Origin: Galbula dea
Lineage: Eukaryota > Chordata > Aves > Piciformes > Galbulidae
Direction of reading: 5' to 3'
NCBI GenBank assembly: GCA_013399015.1
Contig: VWZX01004666.1
Span: 2,171,603-2,235,602 of the forward strand
Length of the DNA stretch: 64,000 nucleotides
Part shown: positions 51,955-63,417 of the stretch, one piece after another
Numbering within the stretch: position 1 is the stretch's first letter
How the letters are laid out: the number at the start of each line of letters is the position of its first letter
Notes under the pieces: model-generated
The model's database searches: none
Told to the model about the DNA's origin: nothing
Seen by the model: the letters and a program-made list of their open reading frames with translations, nothing else
Translations under genes and position numbers: made by a program

Positions 51955-52615
51955 ACTAATTAATTTTCCAAAGCTTCAGGAGGTCTCATTTACATTGTAT
52001 GCTGCTGCGGCCATTTGTTGGGATTATAATACTTCAACAGCAGCACTTCAAGAGAAAACTGGCGGCTGCATGAAGTGTTGTCCATAATTGACTAGCTCCA
52101 TGTCTTCACACAGCACAGAGACAATGTTCCATTATGTTATCCATTGACAGTATCATTGAAAAGATTACTCTCCTTAAAGCATCTGTCAACCTTGATTGAT
52201 TTACAAGGGACAAAGAACTGAAAAGGTTTGAAGTGCGGGTACAATTTTTGCCACCGTTTAGCATACATAATGGTTCTCCTTTGATGTCAAAAGCTCATCT
52301 TCTATTAATAATGCAGAGGGCTTTTGAATGCAGGCTACTTGTATGGAGTTCCACACTAATAACCTACTTGCTGTGAAATGGGATTCACTTTGGAGAAGCA
52401 GTCATTTGTCTGGGTTTTACATGTTCGGAATGAATCCCGACTCAAAGGGATTTCTTTCAGTGCTCCATATGATTGCAGCTGAGCCCGGCACAGGTTAGGG
52501 GAAGCAGGCAAATCCTAGCCTGCTCCTCCAGCCGAGAATCTGGCAGAAATCACGCAGCCAGATGCAAAGGAGCATGAACAACAAGCCTAAGATGATGCGA
52601 TCAAATGCCTTGTGC
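51955..52615. promoter_or_regulatory. Candidate conserved non-coding element (enhancer-like)
   Basis: This 660-bp block differs from its surroundings: no repeats, balanced composition, several CpG in otherwise CpG-poor DNA, and a dense set of developmental factor-like motifs. Seen are TAATTAATTTT (51957-51967, homeodomain), CATCTGTCAA (MEIS-like), CTTGATTGATTT (52191-52202, PBX-like), CCTTTGATGT (TCF/LEF-like) and CTATTAATAATG. That it is conserved or active is inference; no alignment was possible. Confidence 0.4.
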
Positions 52616-53739
52616 AGTTCTGTCTGGCAACCTTTTATTAATATACTTTAGAGTGCATTTCATGCCTGGACTACTTTCTTCACCTGTCATTTCCAATAGG
52701 CCTTTTTCCTTAAATGACAGCATCCAAGGGAGATTGGTGATTAGAGTAGGGGATGGATTGGGGATTTGCACCTGCATGCCTGTTGTAAGACTAAAGGCAA
52801 GTCCCCTAGTGTCTTTGTACCCTATCTATGGAGCAGAACACTTAACCTCACAGCACTCTAGGAGACTGACTGTGGTTTGTAGGTAAAAGTTGTGAAAGGG
52901 ACCAGAATGCTTCATGTATATATGACTTCAGAAACAGAGGTCTGCCTTTGGTTTAACTGTCAGCACATGAAGAGGAAAGTAAAAGAAGAGCTAGGAAATT
53001 TTGCTCCCAAATAACAACATGAGACATATTTGGGCAGCTGACTGGGGAAAAAAGACAAATTGTGTAAGGAAAGCATTCTATATTTTCAAGGTTCAAGGAG
53101 GATATTTTTAAACATTGGGGAGTAAATATAATCTATATAAAAGCTCTAACAGTGAGAGCTGACAAGCTCTTTTGAAAGACTGACTCATTGGGTTGTAGGA
53201 GCAGCTGTTGACACCATTTGAGTGCCTTACACTTCAGCTATGGCTAGGAGCTGTTGCAGTATTTGGAGGGGTGTTCTTCAGTTGACCTTCCTTGTTCTGG
53301 AGAGTGGATTAGTCATAACGACCAGACACAAGCACTTGAGCATTTCAAGAACCTGCTAGTCTTAAGGGTGGTTAATTTTGACCTTTGTGACAGTATGAGA
53401 GGAGACCATCTGTTCTCTCTGGTTCATTTAAAAGAAACAACCACAGCCATTCTTGGATGGCTTTATCACTTTGTAAAGATTGCTTTTCTTTGTAGTTAAA
53501 GCAAAAAAGGCTGACCAGGGGTATTTGGCTTAATCTTGTTGTTTTTTTCTTTGGACTCTAAACTGGTGGTACTGGACACACTTTAGAGTTCTCATTTAAT
53601 TTGATTCTATTCAACCTCCCAGTAGAACACCTTCCTTAGAAACACTGTTGTTGTCCTTTATGTGCCATGGTTAGCCAAAGACCCTGATAAAAACTTAGTC
53701 ACATTATGTTGGGCACTGAGTAAATACTGAGAAAGTTCA

Positions 53740-53882
53740 CAACAACAGAGAGCTTCCAGTCATACTAGGAAAGAGACAGAGGGTGACTTGCTTGAGGAGA
53801 CCAGAGAATAAAACCCAGGTCTCCAAAGTGCCAGTCTGATTTTTTTTTTGTCAGCAGTTCTGTGTTTTATGCCACACCACAC
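53740..53882 (+). mobile_element. Possible MIR-type remnant
   Basis: GTGACTTGCTTGAGGAGACC then AATAAAACCCAGGTCTCCA and TTTATGCCACACCACAC resembles the end of old SINEs (TGACTTGCCCAAGG..GAACCCAGGTCTCC..AACCACTACACCA). Confidence 0.45.
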
Positions 53883-55894
53883 ACTCAACACTGAGGTCTC
53901 TGAACAACAATCCACCCAGCTTCCTTTAGGGAAACACGTTGTAAACTCCAGTGCCATAACGCTGTCAACTGAAACATATTTTTGAGACTATAATTATCTC
54001 AGCTATATGAGAATTCAGATACAGAATGATTTGTCCTAGTACTTTTTGTTGTGTGTGGGGGTTTTGCATGTTTTAGATTTTTTTTTTTGTCTGGATTTCT
54101 AAAACTGAGTAACCAAAGAAAATATTTTATCAGTATTTTCTATTGTTTTCTTTTTATCCACATACTTCAGGTCTATTCTTCTGATTTCCACAGCACTTCT
54201 CTCATTAATCCAAGTTTTCTTAAGGAAGATATGTTTCTTCCAGTAAACATCCTCCTATGTACCCTGGCAGCCTTGTTGGGCTGTTATCACTTAACCTGGC
54301 TGGACATTTCCCCTCTTAGTTTTGTGATGCTTGTTACTGATTCCAATGTGTTTCGGGCTACGTCCAAAGGAACTACTTGCACAAATGCCTGAGGGAAAAA
54401 TAACAGTTCATGTGCAGTGAATGAGTGCAACCCAATAATCTGTTCCAAAATAAAACAGAACCAGTTTGTGTTGCATGTGGCTGGGCAGGGAAGGGGAAGC
54501 AGCGAGCAAGTTGCTCAGACCTAGAACTGATCCTGAAGTGAAATCCATACTCGCATGCACCACCATCTCCTAAGTGCCCCTCTGCTGTTTTGGCAGAAAA
54601 GACCCTTGTCACATAAAGGCAAAAGCTGTTGCACTCAGGTAAATTTTGTTAGCAACATGCAAGCTTCTACTCAGAAATCTCTTAAAACCTGAGCACGACA
54701 AATGATCCTACCTCATTTTTTGTTCTCTTGTACCAAGACATTTACAGAAGACAAATACAGCTATTAGATGCTTCAGTACCTCTCTAGGATGCATTTCTGC
54801 TCACTTCTTCTTGGACATGTTGCTCCATAAGTTTATTTATTTATTTGTTTTTCTTGGGTGAGGAGGGAGAGGAAATGTGCTTCTGTTGGCACAGGGAACA
54901 GGATTGTAAAGCCTGTGCTTCTAAGCTTTGTAGGTTTTGGTCTCACAAGGGCTCTGCCCTCTGGAGAGTCACAGCTAAATGAAACTGCTCCATTACATTG
55001 TGCTGAACAAGTCCACCCCTCTTTTTATACAGAGGGTTAAATTAATTTGTATTGCAAAGAAAAGGAAAAGGATGGGGGGGAAGTCTTTGAGTAAATGGAT
55101 TTTCTTTCAATACCTTCTTACTCTGTTGTTTGTGCATATAGGACTTGACAGTCCCTTCTCTATGCTCACACAGGTAGAAATTTTGAATATCCACAGAAGA
55201 AACAAGTTTTCATAGCAATTTTATGGTGTATTTTCAAAAAGACCATCATTAGTCTTACTTAATGTCAAGAAGCTGGGAGTAGGTGACAGCCTTCCAGAGT
55301 AGCACAAATAAAAGAAGCTCCTTTACATTCAAATGCAAGTTCCCTCTCTTGCAGAGCACTGCAAATTTCACCCTGCTGGGACAAACTGTGCTGTGAAGGA
55401 GGGGTAGGAAGCTGGTTAAGAACTGGACACTCATAACCCTTCAAGGATCTCTTTATGGGTATTACCTCTTTAACTGTGTGATATTTTAACATATGTAGAA
55501 TATGAGTCTGGTTCAGAGGATTATTCCAGAGCAGTGAGAGACACCAGGAGTTTGAGCAATGGGCTGTACTGGGTTGCTCTGGGAGCTGTGTACAGCACAT
55601 CACCCCTCCTTAGGAGGGGTTGTAATCTCCTGATATAGATCTACAAGTGAGCAGAGCATCTCTTTGCCACAGAGCAAACCACTTTTTCTGCAGACTATTC
55701 AAAGCAACTGCATTCATGATGGTTATATTTCCCTTTCTGTTTCTCATTGTCCTAAGTTTCTGTCATCTGTATAAATGATTATGAAAGCACTCCCAGGAGG
55801 CTGCACACATGCTCATAAAACTATTGTACAGAGAAGGATTGCAGGCTATTGCTAGAGGCTATTTTATTGTATATTTGGAGGAAACGTCTCGTTT

Positions 55895-55985
55895 TCTACT
55901 GACAAATAGGGAAACTGAGAACTCCAGAGGCACGAGTTATTTTCTAAAGGGTGTGATTATTCTGTAGAGCTTAGACTAGGAAATG
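55895..55985 (+). mobile_element. Weak MIR/L2-like remnant
   Basis: CTACTGACAAATAGGGAAAC then TGAGAACTCCAGAGG resembles the motif TTTACAGATGGGGAAACTGAGGCAC. This short match alone is not decisive. Confidence 0.25.
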
Positions 55986-57952
55986 CCAGCTTTGGCATCT
56001 TTGGGGAAGGATGTGCTCTGAGAAGCAGAGGTTGTTACTAGTGAAAAACAGGGAGGAAGCAAATCCTTTCTTTCATTATTACCCTGAAGCATTCGCAGAT
56101 CCCTTATTTGTATATGTCACTGGTCACAGCTTGGGCTGGCTCTTTAAAGGGAGATAAGTTCCAGACTAATTCTGTGGTTTATGGATGATGGGTTTGTGCA
56201 TATGTTAATAGTCGTGTAGGTGACATTGTCAAGTGTGGCTAGGCACACTTCTGGTGAGAGGGAGAAGCAGACTCAAGGAGGAGCTGAGAGGACCTGAGGA
56301 AGTATGTTTTGGGAGAAAGTACACTCTGCATGTGTGCACGTGCAAGTGTGCATGTTTGGGGTGGCAGGATCTAGTGGCAAGAGGAACTCCAACTGTGGTT
56401 TGCTTAGAGCATGGGCTGAAACTTGCCTCCTTCTCTTGCCATTTCTGAGTGTGTTGTGATGGGTTGCTCAGCTATGTAGGGGAGCCCTTGACTGACTTTG
56501 TGAAGCTCTCAGGTGAGGCCATCACCACCCTGCTTTGTTTGTCTGCAGGGCATTGTTTAAGATCTCCCAGAAGAGCTGCTGTTTTGATTTGGATACTAGT
56601 TGCATTAGCTACTGTGGTGAAGACAGTAAACTCAATATGCATCCTCAGTGCTGTAGCACTCAAAGAGGAGGGAGCTGTGAGTACAACCAGTTCCAGTGCA
56701 TGGGAGCATAAATTCTGGGAAATGTGAAACACAGGTCAAATCCCTGCACTGATGCTGCCAATGTAACTGGTACAAGGTGGAGAGACAGGCAGCAGGCTGT
56801 AGAGACCTCCATCATTCCTGGAACTGTATGGCAAAGCACTGTAGACAGCAGAACATGGATATTAATAAGCAGTGAAAAGTGCAGATATTGTAGCCATGTA
56901 GGTGAACAGCTGAAATGTTGAAGCATGAAACCCAGTTGCTTTTCTACCTACAGTTTCCAAAAAGGGAGCTCATTTGGCAGTTTTGGTTTTGAAGCATGAC
57001 CTAAGAGCTTATAGCTCCTAAGAGCCAGGAGCTCCTTCCTTCCAACCCCTCTGCTAATGACCATGCAAATATGTGTTTTATCAGCAAACTTAAGCAGGCA
57101 TGACTGAAAGACACTTGGGAGCGATGAGGAGGGGGAAAGATCTGGTATTCCTTCACTACACATTAAAGGAATAATGAAGCCCCTCAGGGAGCAGATGTGT
57201 GTGTAGTGACAAAGTACCTTTAAACTGTTATTTCTCTGGGGAGAATCGCATTTTAAAGCCTGAGAGTGTGATGCTAGGAAGGTTGTGTTCATGGTACTTC
57301 TACAATGTGATGCTGCCTTAAAGAATGCAGTATTGCTATGTGCTTTCCACTGAGCAGGAGGAAGAAGACAAAAAGAGACAGGTAGTAAAATGTTGAAAAT
57401 CTCTTAAGCTTCAGGTTTCAGTTTCAGGTTTTTCTCTCCTCATATTCTTAGGACAGGTCAAACTGTTTCAAGTCTCCTCTGCATGCCTTTTCTCAGGTAT
57501 CTGGAAATCAAATTCTAGTGCATAGAAAATTCCGTGGTTAAACCCAAAGTTTGCTGCTCACCTCAGTGTTTTCTATCAGACATGGAAGTTAGGAAACACA
57601 CTGCTGTCAGCTGCAAAGCAGTTGGTGAGAGTGAGTGAGCCCTTTCATGGGAACATCAGTTTGTCCGTCTCCAAGGGATCTGGGAAAACTCCAAGTAATG
57701 GAATCTTACTTTGAAATGATCCTGAACTTTTCAAGACCTCCTCTTCTCAAATTTCAGTAGTCACAAATTATTTTAAGCTGGCATATATTTTCCTCCTGCG
57801 CATCAGAAACATGGCAAAACTGCAATGTGAGATGAATCAGGAAGGAATTTTGAGCTCTGTTTCCATTTCATCACATCTCTTCTCCCAGAATCTGTCCTCC
57901 TTGCTTGCTACCTCCTTCAGATCAGCTTTCTGCCTTTGGGATTCTTTTTTCT

Positions 57953-58038
57953 TTTTTTCTCTCTCTGTTGTGGTTTTTTTGGTTTTTTTGGTTGATTTTA
58001 TGGTTTTGGTTGTTTTGTTTGTTGGGTTTTTTTTTTAA
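57953..58038. repeat. T/G-rich low-complexity tract
   Basis: The tract begins TTTTTCTCTCTCTG and continues as runs of T broken by GG (GGTTTTTTTGGTTGATTTT), ending in a run of T before AATAG. Open frames across it are Phe/Val-rich artefacts. Confidence 0.85.
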
Positions 58039-60765
58039 TAGTCCTATCTACATTTCAGATGCTGACTGCAGCTCTGCAGCTTGCTTGTAAAATAGATTGG
58101 AAGAAGATTGCCTGATAGCAACCTCCCAAATGCCATGATTTCCAAGTCTCCAGACCCAGCTGGCATGGAGTTGATAGTCTGTCACAGAAAACACTAACAC
58201 ATATGCTTTCCAGTCTATTAAGAGAGTTAATGGACCTGGTGAGAGGTGGGTGTGAGGAGAGAGTTAAGTTAGCTTTTGAAGTGAGTAGTTTCCTCGGTGC
58301 TTCCAGAGAAGTAAGGAGATAAGTTTTGCTGGTAAGGTAGCTTGATAGTCTACCAGGTGCAAGAATGGCAGGGTCAAAGCAGTGACTGCTGGGTACACCA
58401 TGGCAGTAACTAGCTCTATTCATATGAGGAAAGTGAGTTGCCATTTGCACCTCTCTTACATCACCCTGTGGAGAGGCAAACAGAAAAGTCTCAATTTGTA
58501 GTATTACTATTAATAATCTTCTTAGGCAAAGATTTCAAAGCCAGTGCATTTCTGTGGTGTCTTTCCAAATTCAATAAAGCATTCTAGAAAATGAGTGTGA
58601 GTTATAGCTGATACTGTAAAATTCTTCACCAAGATGGATGTGACATTGTCTGGGCTCCAGTGCATTCCCTAATGGCATGTCTAGTCTTCCTTGATGACAA
58701 CTGTCTTTCCCTTTTTCTAGGGCACTAACTACTAACTTTTTTATTATCGCTTTTTTGCTACACTAGGGCAGTAAGTTGAGGGCTCATAGAGGTGAGATCT
58801 GCTTTAGGAAAAAAACCCCTTGTTCTTTAGCTGTAAAAGCAGCATTAATAGACAACTCTGGTGAGGTTGTAATTGAGTCCTGATTACACTTGGCCATTGC
58901 TGGTGGTGATAGGTGAAGAACATGAAGCAATTTGTATGCACAATTCCAGTTTACCCCAGTAGGTAGAGTGCTTATTTCTCTACCACAGAACAAGCAGTTT
59001 TTTTCTGGTCCTGTGCTGCTTTTTTCCAGGAATAGTTAGCCTCAGTTGTCAAATACATCTTATTTCCCAAATGGAAATGGTATAGGGTGACCCAGCATAT
59101 AATTAATTATGTGTTCTAATATGAACCCATCCTCTAATTATGAATCTTCTTAGTGTTTATGTCTCCTCTTTTCTCTAGGAAATGTTTCTAACATAATTCT
59201 GATCCTTGTGAGCATACAGCTGAACAAGCTATATCCTTTTGAAAAACTTCCTGAACCCACATCCCCTATCTATATCAGCAAAGGGGAAAATCTCCATGCT
59301 GAGTTTCATTTGTGAAGACAAATGATTTTCTGGGAAACAGTCATGTGCACGCTAGAGCTCAAGTTTTTGAAGAGATACACAGTTTGCTACTTCCTTCCAT
59401 GGGCACATAAACAGTCGGTTGGGTTGCAGTAGATGTGAACAGCTAGTATTATCTCTGTCTTGAATTTCAAGAACCCCCTAGATCTTACTGCATCAGAAAT
59501 TCATCTTTCTCTGTCTATCAAAACCTGTGACCAGATTTCTGTCCGGTTGACAATTTCTCTCCTAATTACTTTGTGAGTCATTAGTACGTTCTTGTTTCCT
59601 TTCTTGCTGGGTTGGAGAAACACTGTAGGATTGATTGTAAGTGATATGCAGTCTATACCCTGGTTGGCATCCTGGAAGCCTAGCAAAGTCTGACTCACAG
59701 TGTGATCATACCTTGATCCTTTTTCTCCCTAATGTGTGGAGCAATTTCAGAGATTATGAAGATTCATTCCCCAGCAAGTCCTGTATGAGAAGGTACCCTT
59801 GTGTACCCTGTCCTTCTGCCCTGCCATCGGTGAAAGGTAGGACGGAAGCCTCCATGCATCACTGGCTGGGTGCTGATTCTACTTGACATTTCAGCCCTTA
59901 TTGGCATCTCTTCTTCCACTGAACAACAGACCCAGATTTACTGCCTTGAATTTTTCCTTCTGTGTAACCTGACGCTGTAGCAAGACAAGTTCACTGTGAA
60001 GTCACACATACACTGAGGAGAAGGTCTCAGTATTGGAAGCTCCCACCAGGCAGAACAACTCAGATTCCAAGTCTATCAGGACACCCAAGTGTGGGCTTCA
60101 GCAAACCCAGTCTCAGCTGTGTGAGAAATGCACTGTTCTCCCACTTTGTCTTTTGGAGCCACTCTTTTGACAGATTGATACAGGTATGCAGAAGCAATCA
60201 GTACATTGTCTGCACTTACTTTGTGAATATGGACTGCTCAGGGCATTCATTCCAGGAAGTTGTTAGCAGGATGATGGAGCAGTACTGCAAAACCAAGAGT
60301 ATCCCTTGGCCATACGGGAACTGCCTAAGCTGTTGAACTTGTAAGCTAGCTACCAGGGGGATGAAATCACTGAGGAGAGGCACTGTGTGGTAGAGAGTGT
60401 CTGTATCAGCCAAGAGACAAAACTATCCTGGAGACAGGGTTTCTGGCACACTGAGAGGTTTGATGAAGGGCCAAGTTTCTTTTTTTCCTGCTTTGAGACC
60501 ACTCCAGAAAGAATTTGGATTTTTTTTTTCTTGTTTCTTTCCACACATCTCTTTGTCTGCTGCAATTTCTGAATAAGACCCAATTGGTTTACAAATGTCT
60601 TTGTTCTTCCTTGCTGTTTTATGCCATTCCCAATAGGGAAGCAGGTCATAGAAAAGGAATTCAGCACAGCATGGGGGGTAGGAATGATCTGGTAGGAAGG
60701 CCTGGGGAAGCTGTCACTAATGCCTACTGTGTAGATGAAGCGTCAGCACACCTTGGGGCTCCCAA

Positions 60766-60786
60766 GTGTGTGTGTGTGTGTGTGTG
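60766..60786. repeat. (GT)n microsatellite
   Basis: A perfect GT run of 21 bp lies between CCCAA and AAATCC. Confidence 0.98.
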
Positions 60787-60934
60787 AAATCCAGGTGTAG
60801 TTTTCTGGTGGGCTTCCTCCTGCTCTGCTCTTTTAAAAGTGGATTCTTACTTCTTGGCACCTCCTAATCCTGTAGATAGTTATTTGTTCACTGAATTTTC
60901 TCACACAGGCTGGGAAGCAGAGTCCTTCTGCAAA

Positions 60935-61375
60935 CTCTGTGTGTTTTAATAATGAATTAATGTTGATTTTATACAAATATCCTTATTTAAGAACTTCAAA
61001 GTTATTGGTGTTTCCCCCACCCCCCAGACATTGTACTTTTTGCTGATGCTGTTCTTGACACTCCCATGCAATTCAGCCTTGGAGAAATAAATATTTGTTT
61101 AGCTGTTCTCCTGCTGTGTCTGCTCAGTACGTTTGCTTAATGATAGTTTTAGCTCAGCTCTGCAAGGGTTTTAGGCCAATAGATTTTCTCAGAAAAACAA
61201 GAGACTCATTTGCAAGCAATTTACCTGTGTTCTTGCTCCACCCCTTTTTCCTCAGATTAGAGTTTGATTAAATAAGTGTGCATGCAAAAGGCTCGCTCTT
61301 TACCATAATGGCTTTTCATAACCTTTGTTTCAGCATTATTAGTTTACCATATCAATTCTGATGAGTAGTCAGTTT
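60935..61375. promoter_or_regulatory. Candidate conserved non-coding element
   Basis: The block is free of repeats and has many AT-rich homeodomain-like sites (TTTTAATAATGAATTAATG, TTGCTTAATGATAG, GAGTTTGATTAAAT) together with CATTTGCAAGC and CATGCAAAAG octamer-like sites. Conservation is inferred from texture only. Confidence 0.33.
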
Positions 61376-61752
61376 TCCCTGTTCCTTTCTCCACTCCATT
61401 TGTCTTGACTGGAAACAGCAAGTAGAAGGTTGAACTCGAGCAGGTACATTCTGCCCTTCCCTGCCATTAGTTGAATTTTCTTGAATCTGTGATTTTTCTT
61501 CTTTCCTTGAAAGACACGAAATCACATCTTGGTTTACAACGCTTTCTCTAGAGCCAAGGCCAAGCTGCTGGGTTTTTTTTTACAATGAAGACAAACTTTA
61601 GCTCCAAAATCTAAATTTATGCACTGAAATGAAGGTTCAGCCTCTTTTTATTCCTAGAGGTGCAGCAGTACCTGGCAAAGAAATGGACAGGTGATTTTAA
61701 TACAATTGTCATTTCAAGTAATTTTGCATAGCTGAGACTAGAACTATTCTAT

Positions 61753-61872
61753 TAAAAAAAACAAAACCAAACAAAATAAAAACAAGAAAAAGAAGGAGGA
61801 AAAAAAGTAGAACAACCAAAACCAACAACTAGAACAAAACCAAAACCCCCAAACAACATAAAATAACATAAA
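61753..61872. repeat. A-rich (AAAAC)n low-complexity tract
   Basis: About 120 bp consist almost only of A with scattered C and G (AACAAAACCAAACAAAATAA). It could be the A-rich relic of an old retroposition, but no body is recognisable. Confidence 0.85.
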
Positions 61873-62072
61873 AATTCAAACTCTGGAAAGATCAAAATTA
61901 TTTTCTTTGGCCATTTACTAAACCTTCTTCAAATTGTTTAGGCTACTTATGCTTCACTTTTGAAATATGGCAAGTATAATTTTGCCAATAACTAGATCCA
62001 ACTTCTGGGCTATTTTCTGCCAGAAAGCCAAAATCACTTCAGTGAAGTAATACATCAGACTCTCTTCATATC

Positions 62073-62175
62073 ACAGAATCACAGAATGTTAAGAGCTGGA
62101 AGGGACCTTGAAAGATCATCTAGTCCAACCCCCCTGCAACAGCAGGATTCCCTAGACCAGGTCACACAGAAGGTG
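62073..62175 (-). mobile_element. CR1 LINE 3' end
   Basis: CACAGAATCACAGAATGTTA, GAGCTGGAAGGGACCTTG, AAAGATCATCTAGTCCAACC and CCCTAGACCAGGTCACACAG are the reverse complement of the CR1 3' end. The element runs leftwards and is 5'-truncated at about 62175. Confidence 0.9.
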
Positions 62176-63182
62176 ACTGAACAGTAAGCTATGTTAAGAG
62201 TCCTTTATGTTTCAGTGGCAACATGGAAGTCTTAAAGCAGGAAATCTGCTAAGCACTTTTTTTTTTATGATGGTCACTAGTTTGTGCTGAGCCTAGATTG
62301 ACTCAGACTAATGGTTATAAGGTTTTTGAATAGCATCTGATAATCAAAATGAAATCAGAATCCATTTTCTATCTACTTGGTAGAACAAGCTCTGAGACTT
62401 CAATCAGCCTGATGATGTTATGCCTTAGTTATACCTTCAAAGGATAGCTAAAACTCATTTATGGAAATACTTGGAGTCCTCCCTTCTAGCCTTCAAACCA
62501 ATTGCCAGGAAGCTGCTGGGTTCTTCAAGCCAGATCTTCAGTAACAGCAAAAAATATTACCTCTTATACTGTGCTGTTAATGCTGTAAAATAGTGCAGTA
62601 TATTTTTTCTACCCAGAGAGCAACACCTAGTTAACATTTAAGTTAGTGAAGTGGAAATTTGTGTGACCTAATTTAAAAACCAGTCAAATGTCTTAGGTGA
62701 GAAAGCTTCACAAAAAAATAAATGCCACTGGATTTCTACTTTGTTTTGCTGAGTCCAGGGTAAGGGGTGGGGGGGAAATGGTTATGATATAGGTCAATGC
62801 AGTAGAGAGAAGGAACCCAATATCCAAATGCTAGTCTAGCTAAACTTTTGAATATGGAGAGTGGAAGATTCACTTTGAACTCATGCATATGACAGACTTC
62901 CTTTCTGTTATCCAAAAGGGGAGGAGAAAAGCTGATGTTACTAGTGAACTGAGATTAATTTTGTGAAAGTCTGCAAGGCATTATTTATAGTCTGTGTACC
63001 AGAACTGTTTTTCTATTAATGGTCTCTCTAGGCCATGTTCAAAAATAGTGCAGCCTCATGTTGTGTAAATGAGATTTGGCAATGTGAATTTAGCTGTTTT
63101 CTGTTTTAACAAACTCCTTCCCAACCATTCCCTTATTCCACTCATGATCTCTCTTCTTGTCTCTGTCTTCTTCCTTCTGCAG

Positions 63183-63345
63183 TCCAGCACATCGTTCAAC
63201 AGAGATGCCGTGAAAGCAGGGACAGGCCGGCGTTTTCTTGGTGGGCTGTTAAATGATACATCCTACTGCTACACTCTGGAAGTCTCATTCTACAGCTACA
63301 TACTGGGTGGACTGACTTCTGCTGTCCCCTACACAGAAGAAGCAT
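63183..63345 (+). CDS. AGBL4: AGBL4 (CCP6) exon with catalytic Glu
   Basis: This coding exon is 163 bp: 54 codons plus one base, so phase 0 at the start and phase 1 at the end. It reads SSTSFNRDAVKAGTGRRFLG, then GLLNDTSYCYTLEVSFYSYI, then LGGLTSAVPYTEEA, and follows the exon at 48963 without a gap. The Glu of TLEVSF (63279-63281) sits where M14 carboxypeptidases have their general base. It lies 73 residues after the zinc-binding His of the previous exon, against 74 between His196 and Glu270 in carboxypeptidase A. The acceptor is a strong U2-type site after a long pyrimidine tract (TTCTTCCTTCTGCAG). I end the exon at GCA T, just before GTATCCTTT. The leftover T would start a Tyr codon (TAY), which fits the Ala-Tyr that I recall following YTEE in AGBL4. 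The open frame runs on to a TAA at 63408-63410, but those 21 residues (from CILWKSF) look like intron read-through. Confidence 0.95.
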
Positions 63346-63354
63346 GTATCCTTT
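63346..63354 (+). promoter_or_regulatory. U12-type (minor spliceosome) splice donor
   Basis: The intron after the second AGBL4 exon begins GTATCCTTT. This matches the GT-AG subtype of the U12-type 5' splice site (RTATCCTTT) at every position, and the match lies exactly where protein similarity ends. U12-type sites pair with U11 and U6atac snRNAs. The branch site and acceptor of this intron lie beyond the window, so only the donor half of the evidence is visible. Confidence 0.85.
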
Positions 63355-63408
63355 GGAAATCCTTCAGAAATCCTTCTTCCTCATGCAGCACAAGTGAACC
63401 GGGCACTT

Positions 63409-63417
63409 AAGGTAAAT
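63409..63417 (+). promoter_or_regulatory. Cryptic U2-type donor 66 nt downstream
   Basis: AAG|GTAAAT at 63409-63417 (cut after 63411) is a good match to the major-class donor. It lies 66 nt after the U12-type donor. Its use would add an extension carrying the in-frame TAA at 63408-63410 and so end the protein early. Nothing in the sequence shows that it is used. Confidence 0.35.

Larger units (their letters stand above)
52616..60934. other. Intron, mostly featureless
   Basis: Apart from the MIR-like pieces (53740, 55895), the T/G tract (57953), a TTTATTTATTTATTTG run near 54831 and the GT run (60766), I see no element or exon. Confidence 0.6.
49116..63182 (+). other. AGBL4: AGBL4 intron between the two exons
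   Basis: This intron is 14,067 bp, with a GTAAGC donor and a TCTGCAG acceptor, phase 0. No additional exon is needed, because the protein joins without missing residues (NAEDFSY then SSTSFNRD). It holds candidate conserved blocks near 52.0-52.6 kb and 60.9-61.4 kb, an MIR-like piece, microsatellites and one CR1 end. Confidence 0.9.

Noticed and set aside
63346..63410. Extension of the AGBL4 exon as coding to the TAA at 63410
   Set aside because: The match to AGBL4 ends at TEEA, and a perfect U12-type donor lies exactly there. The following 21 residues look unlike the family.
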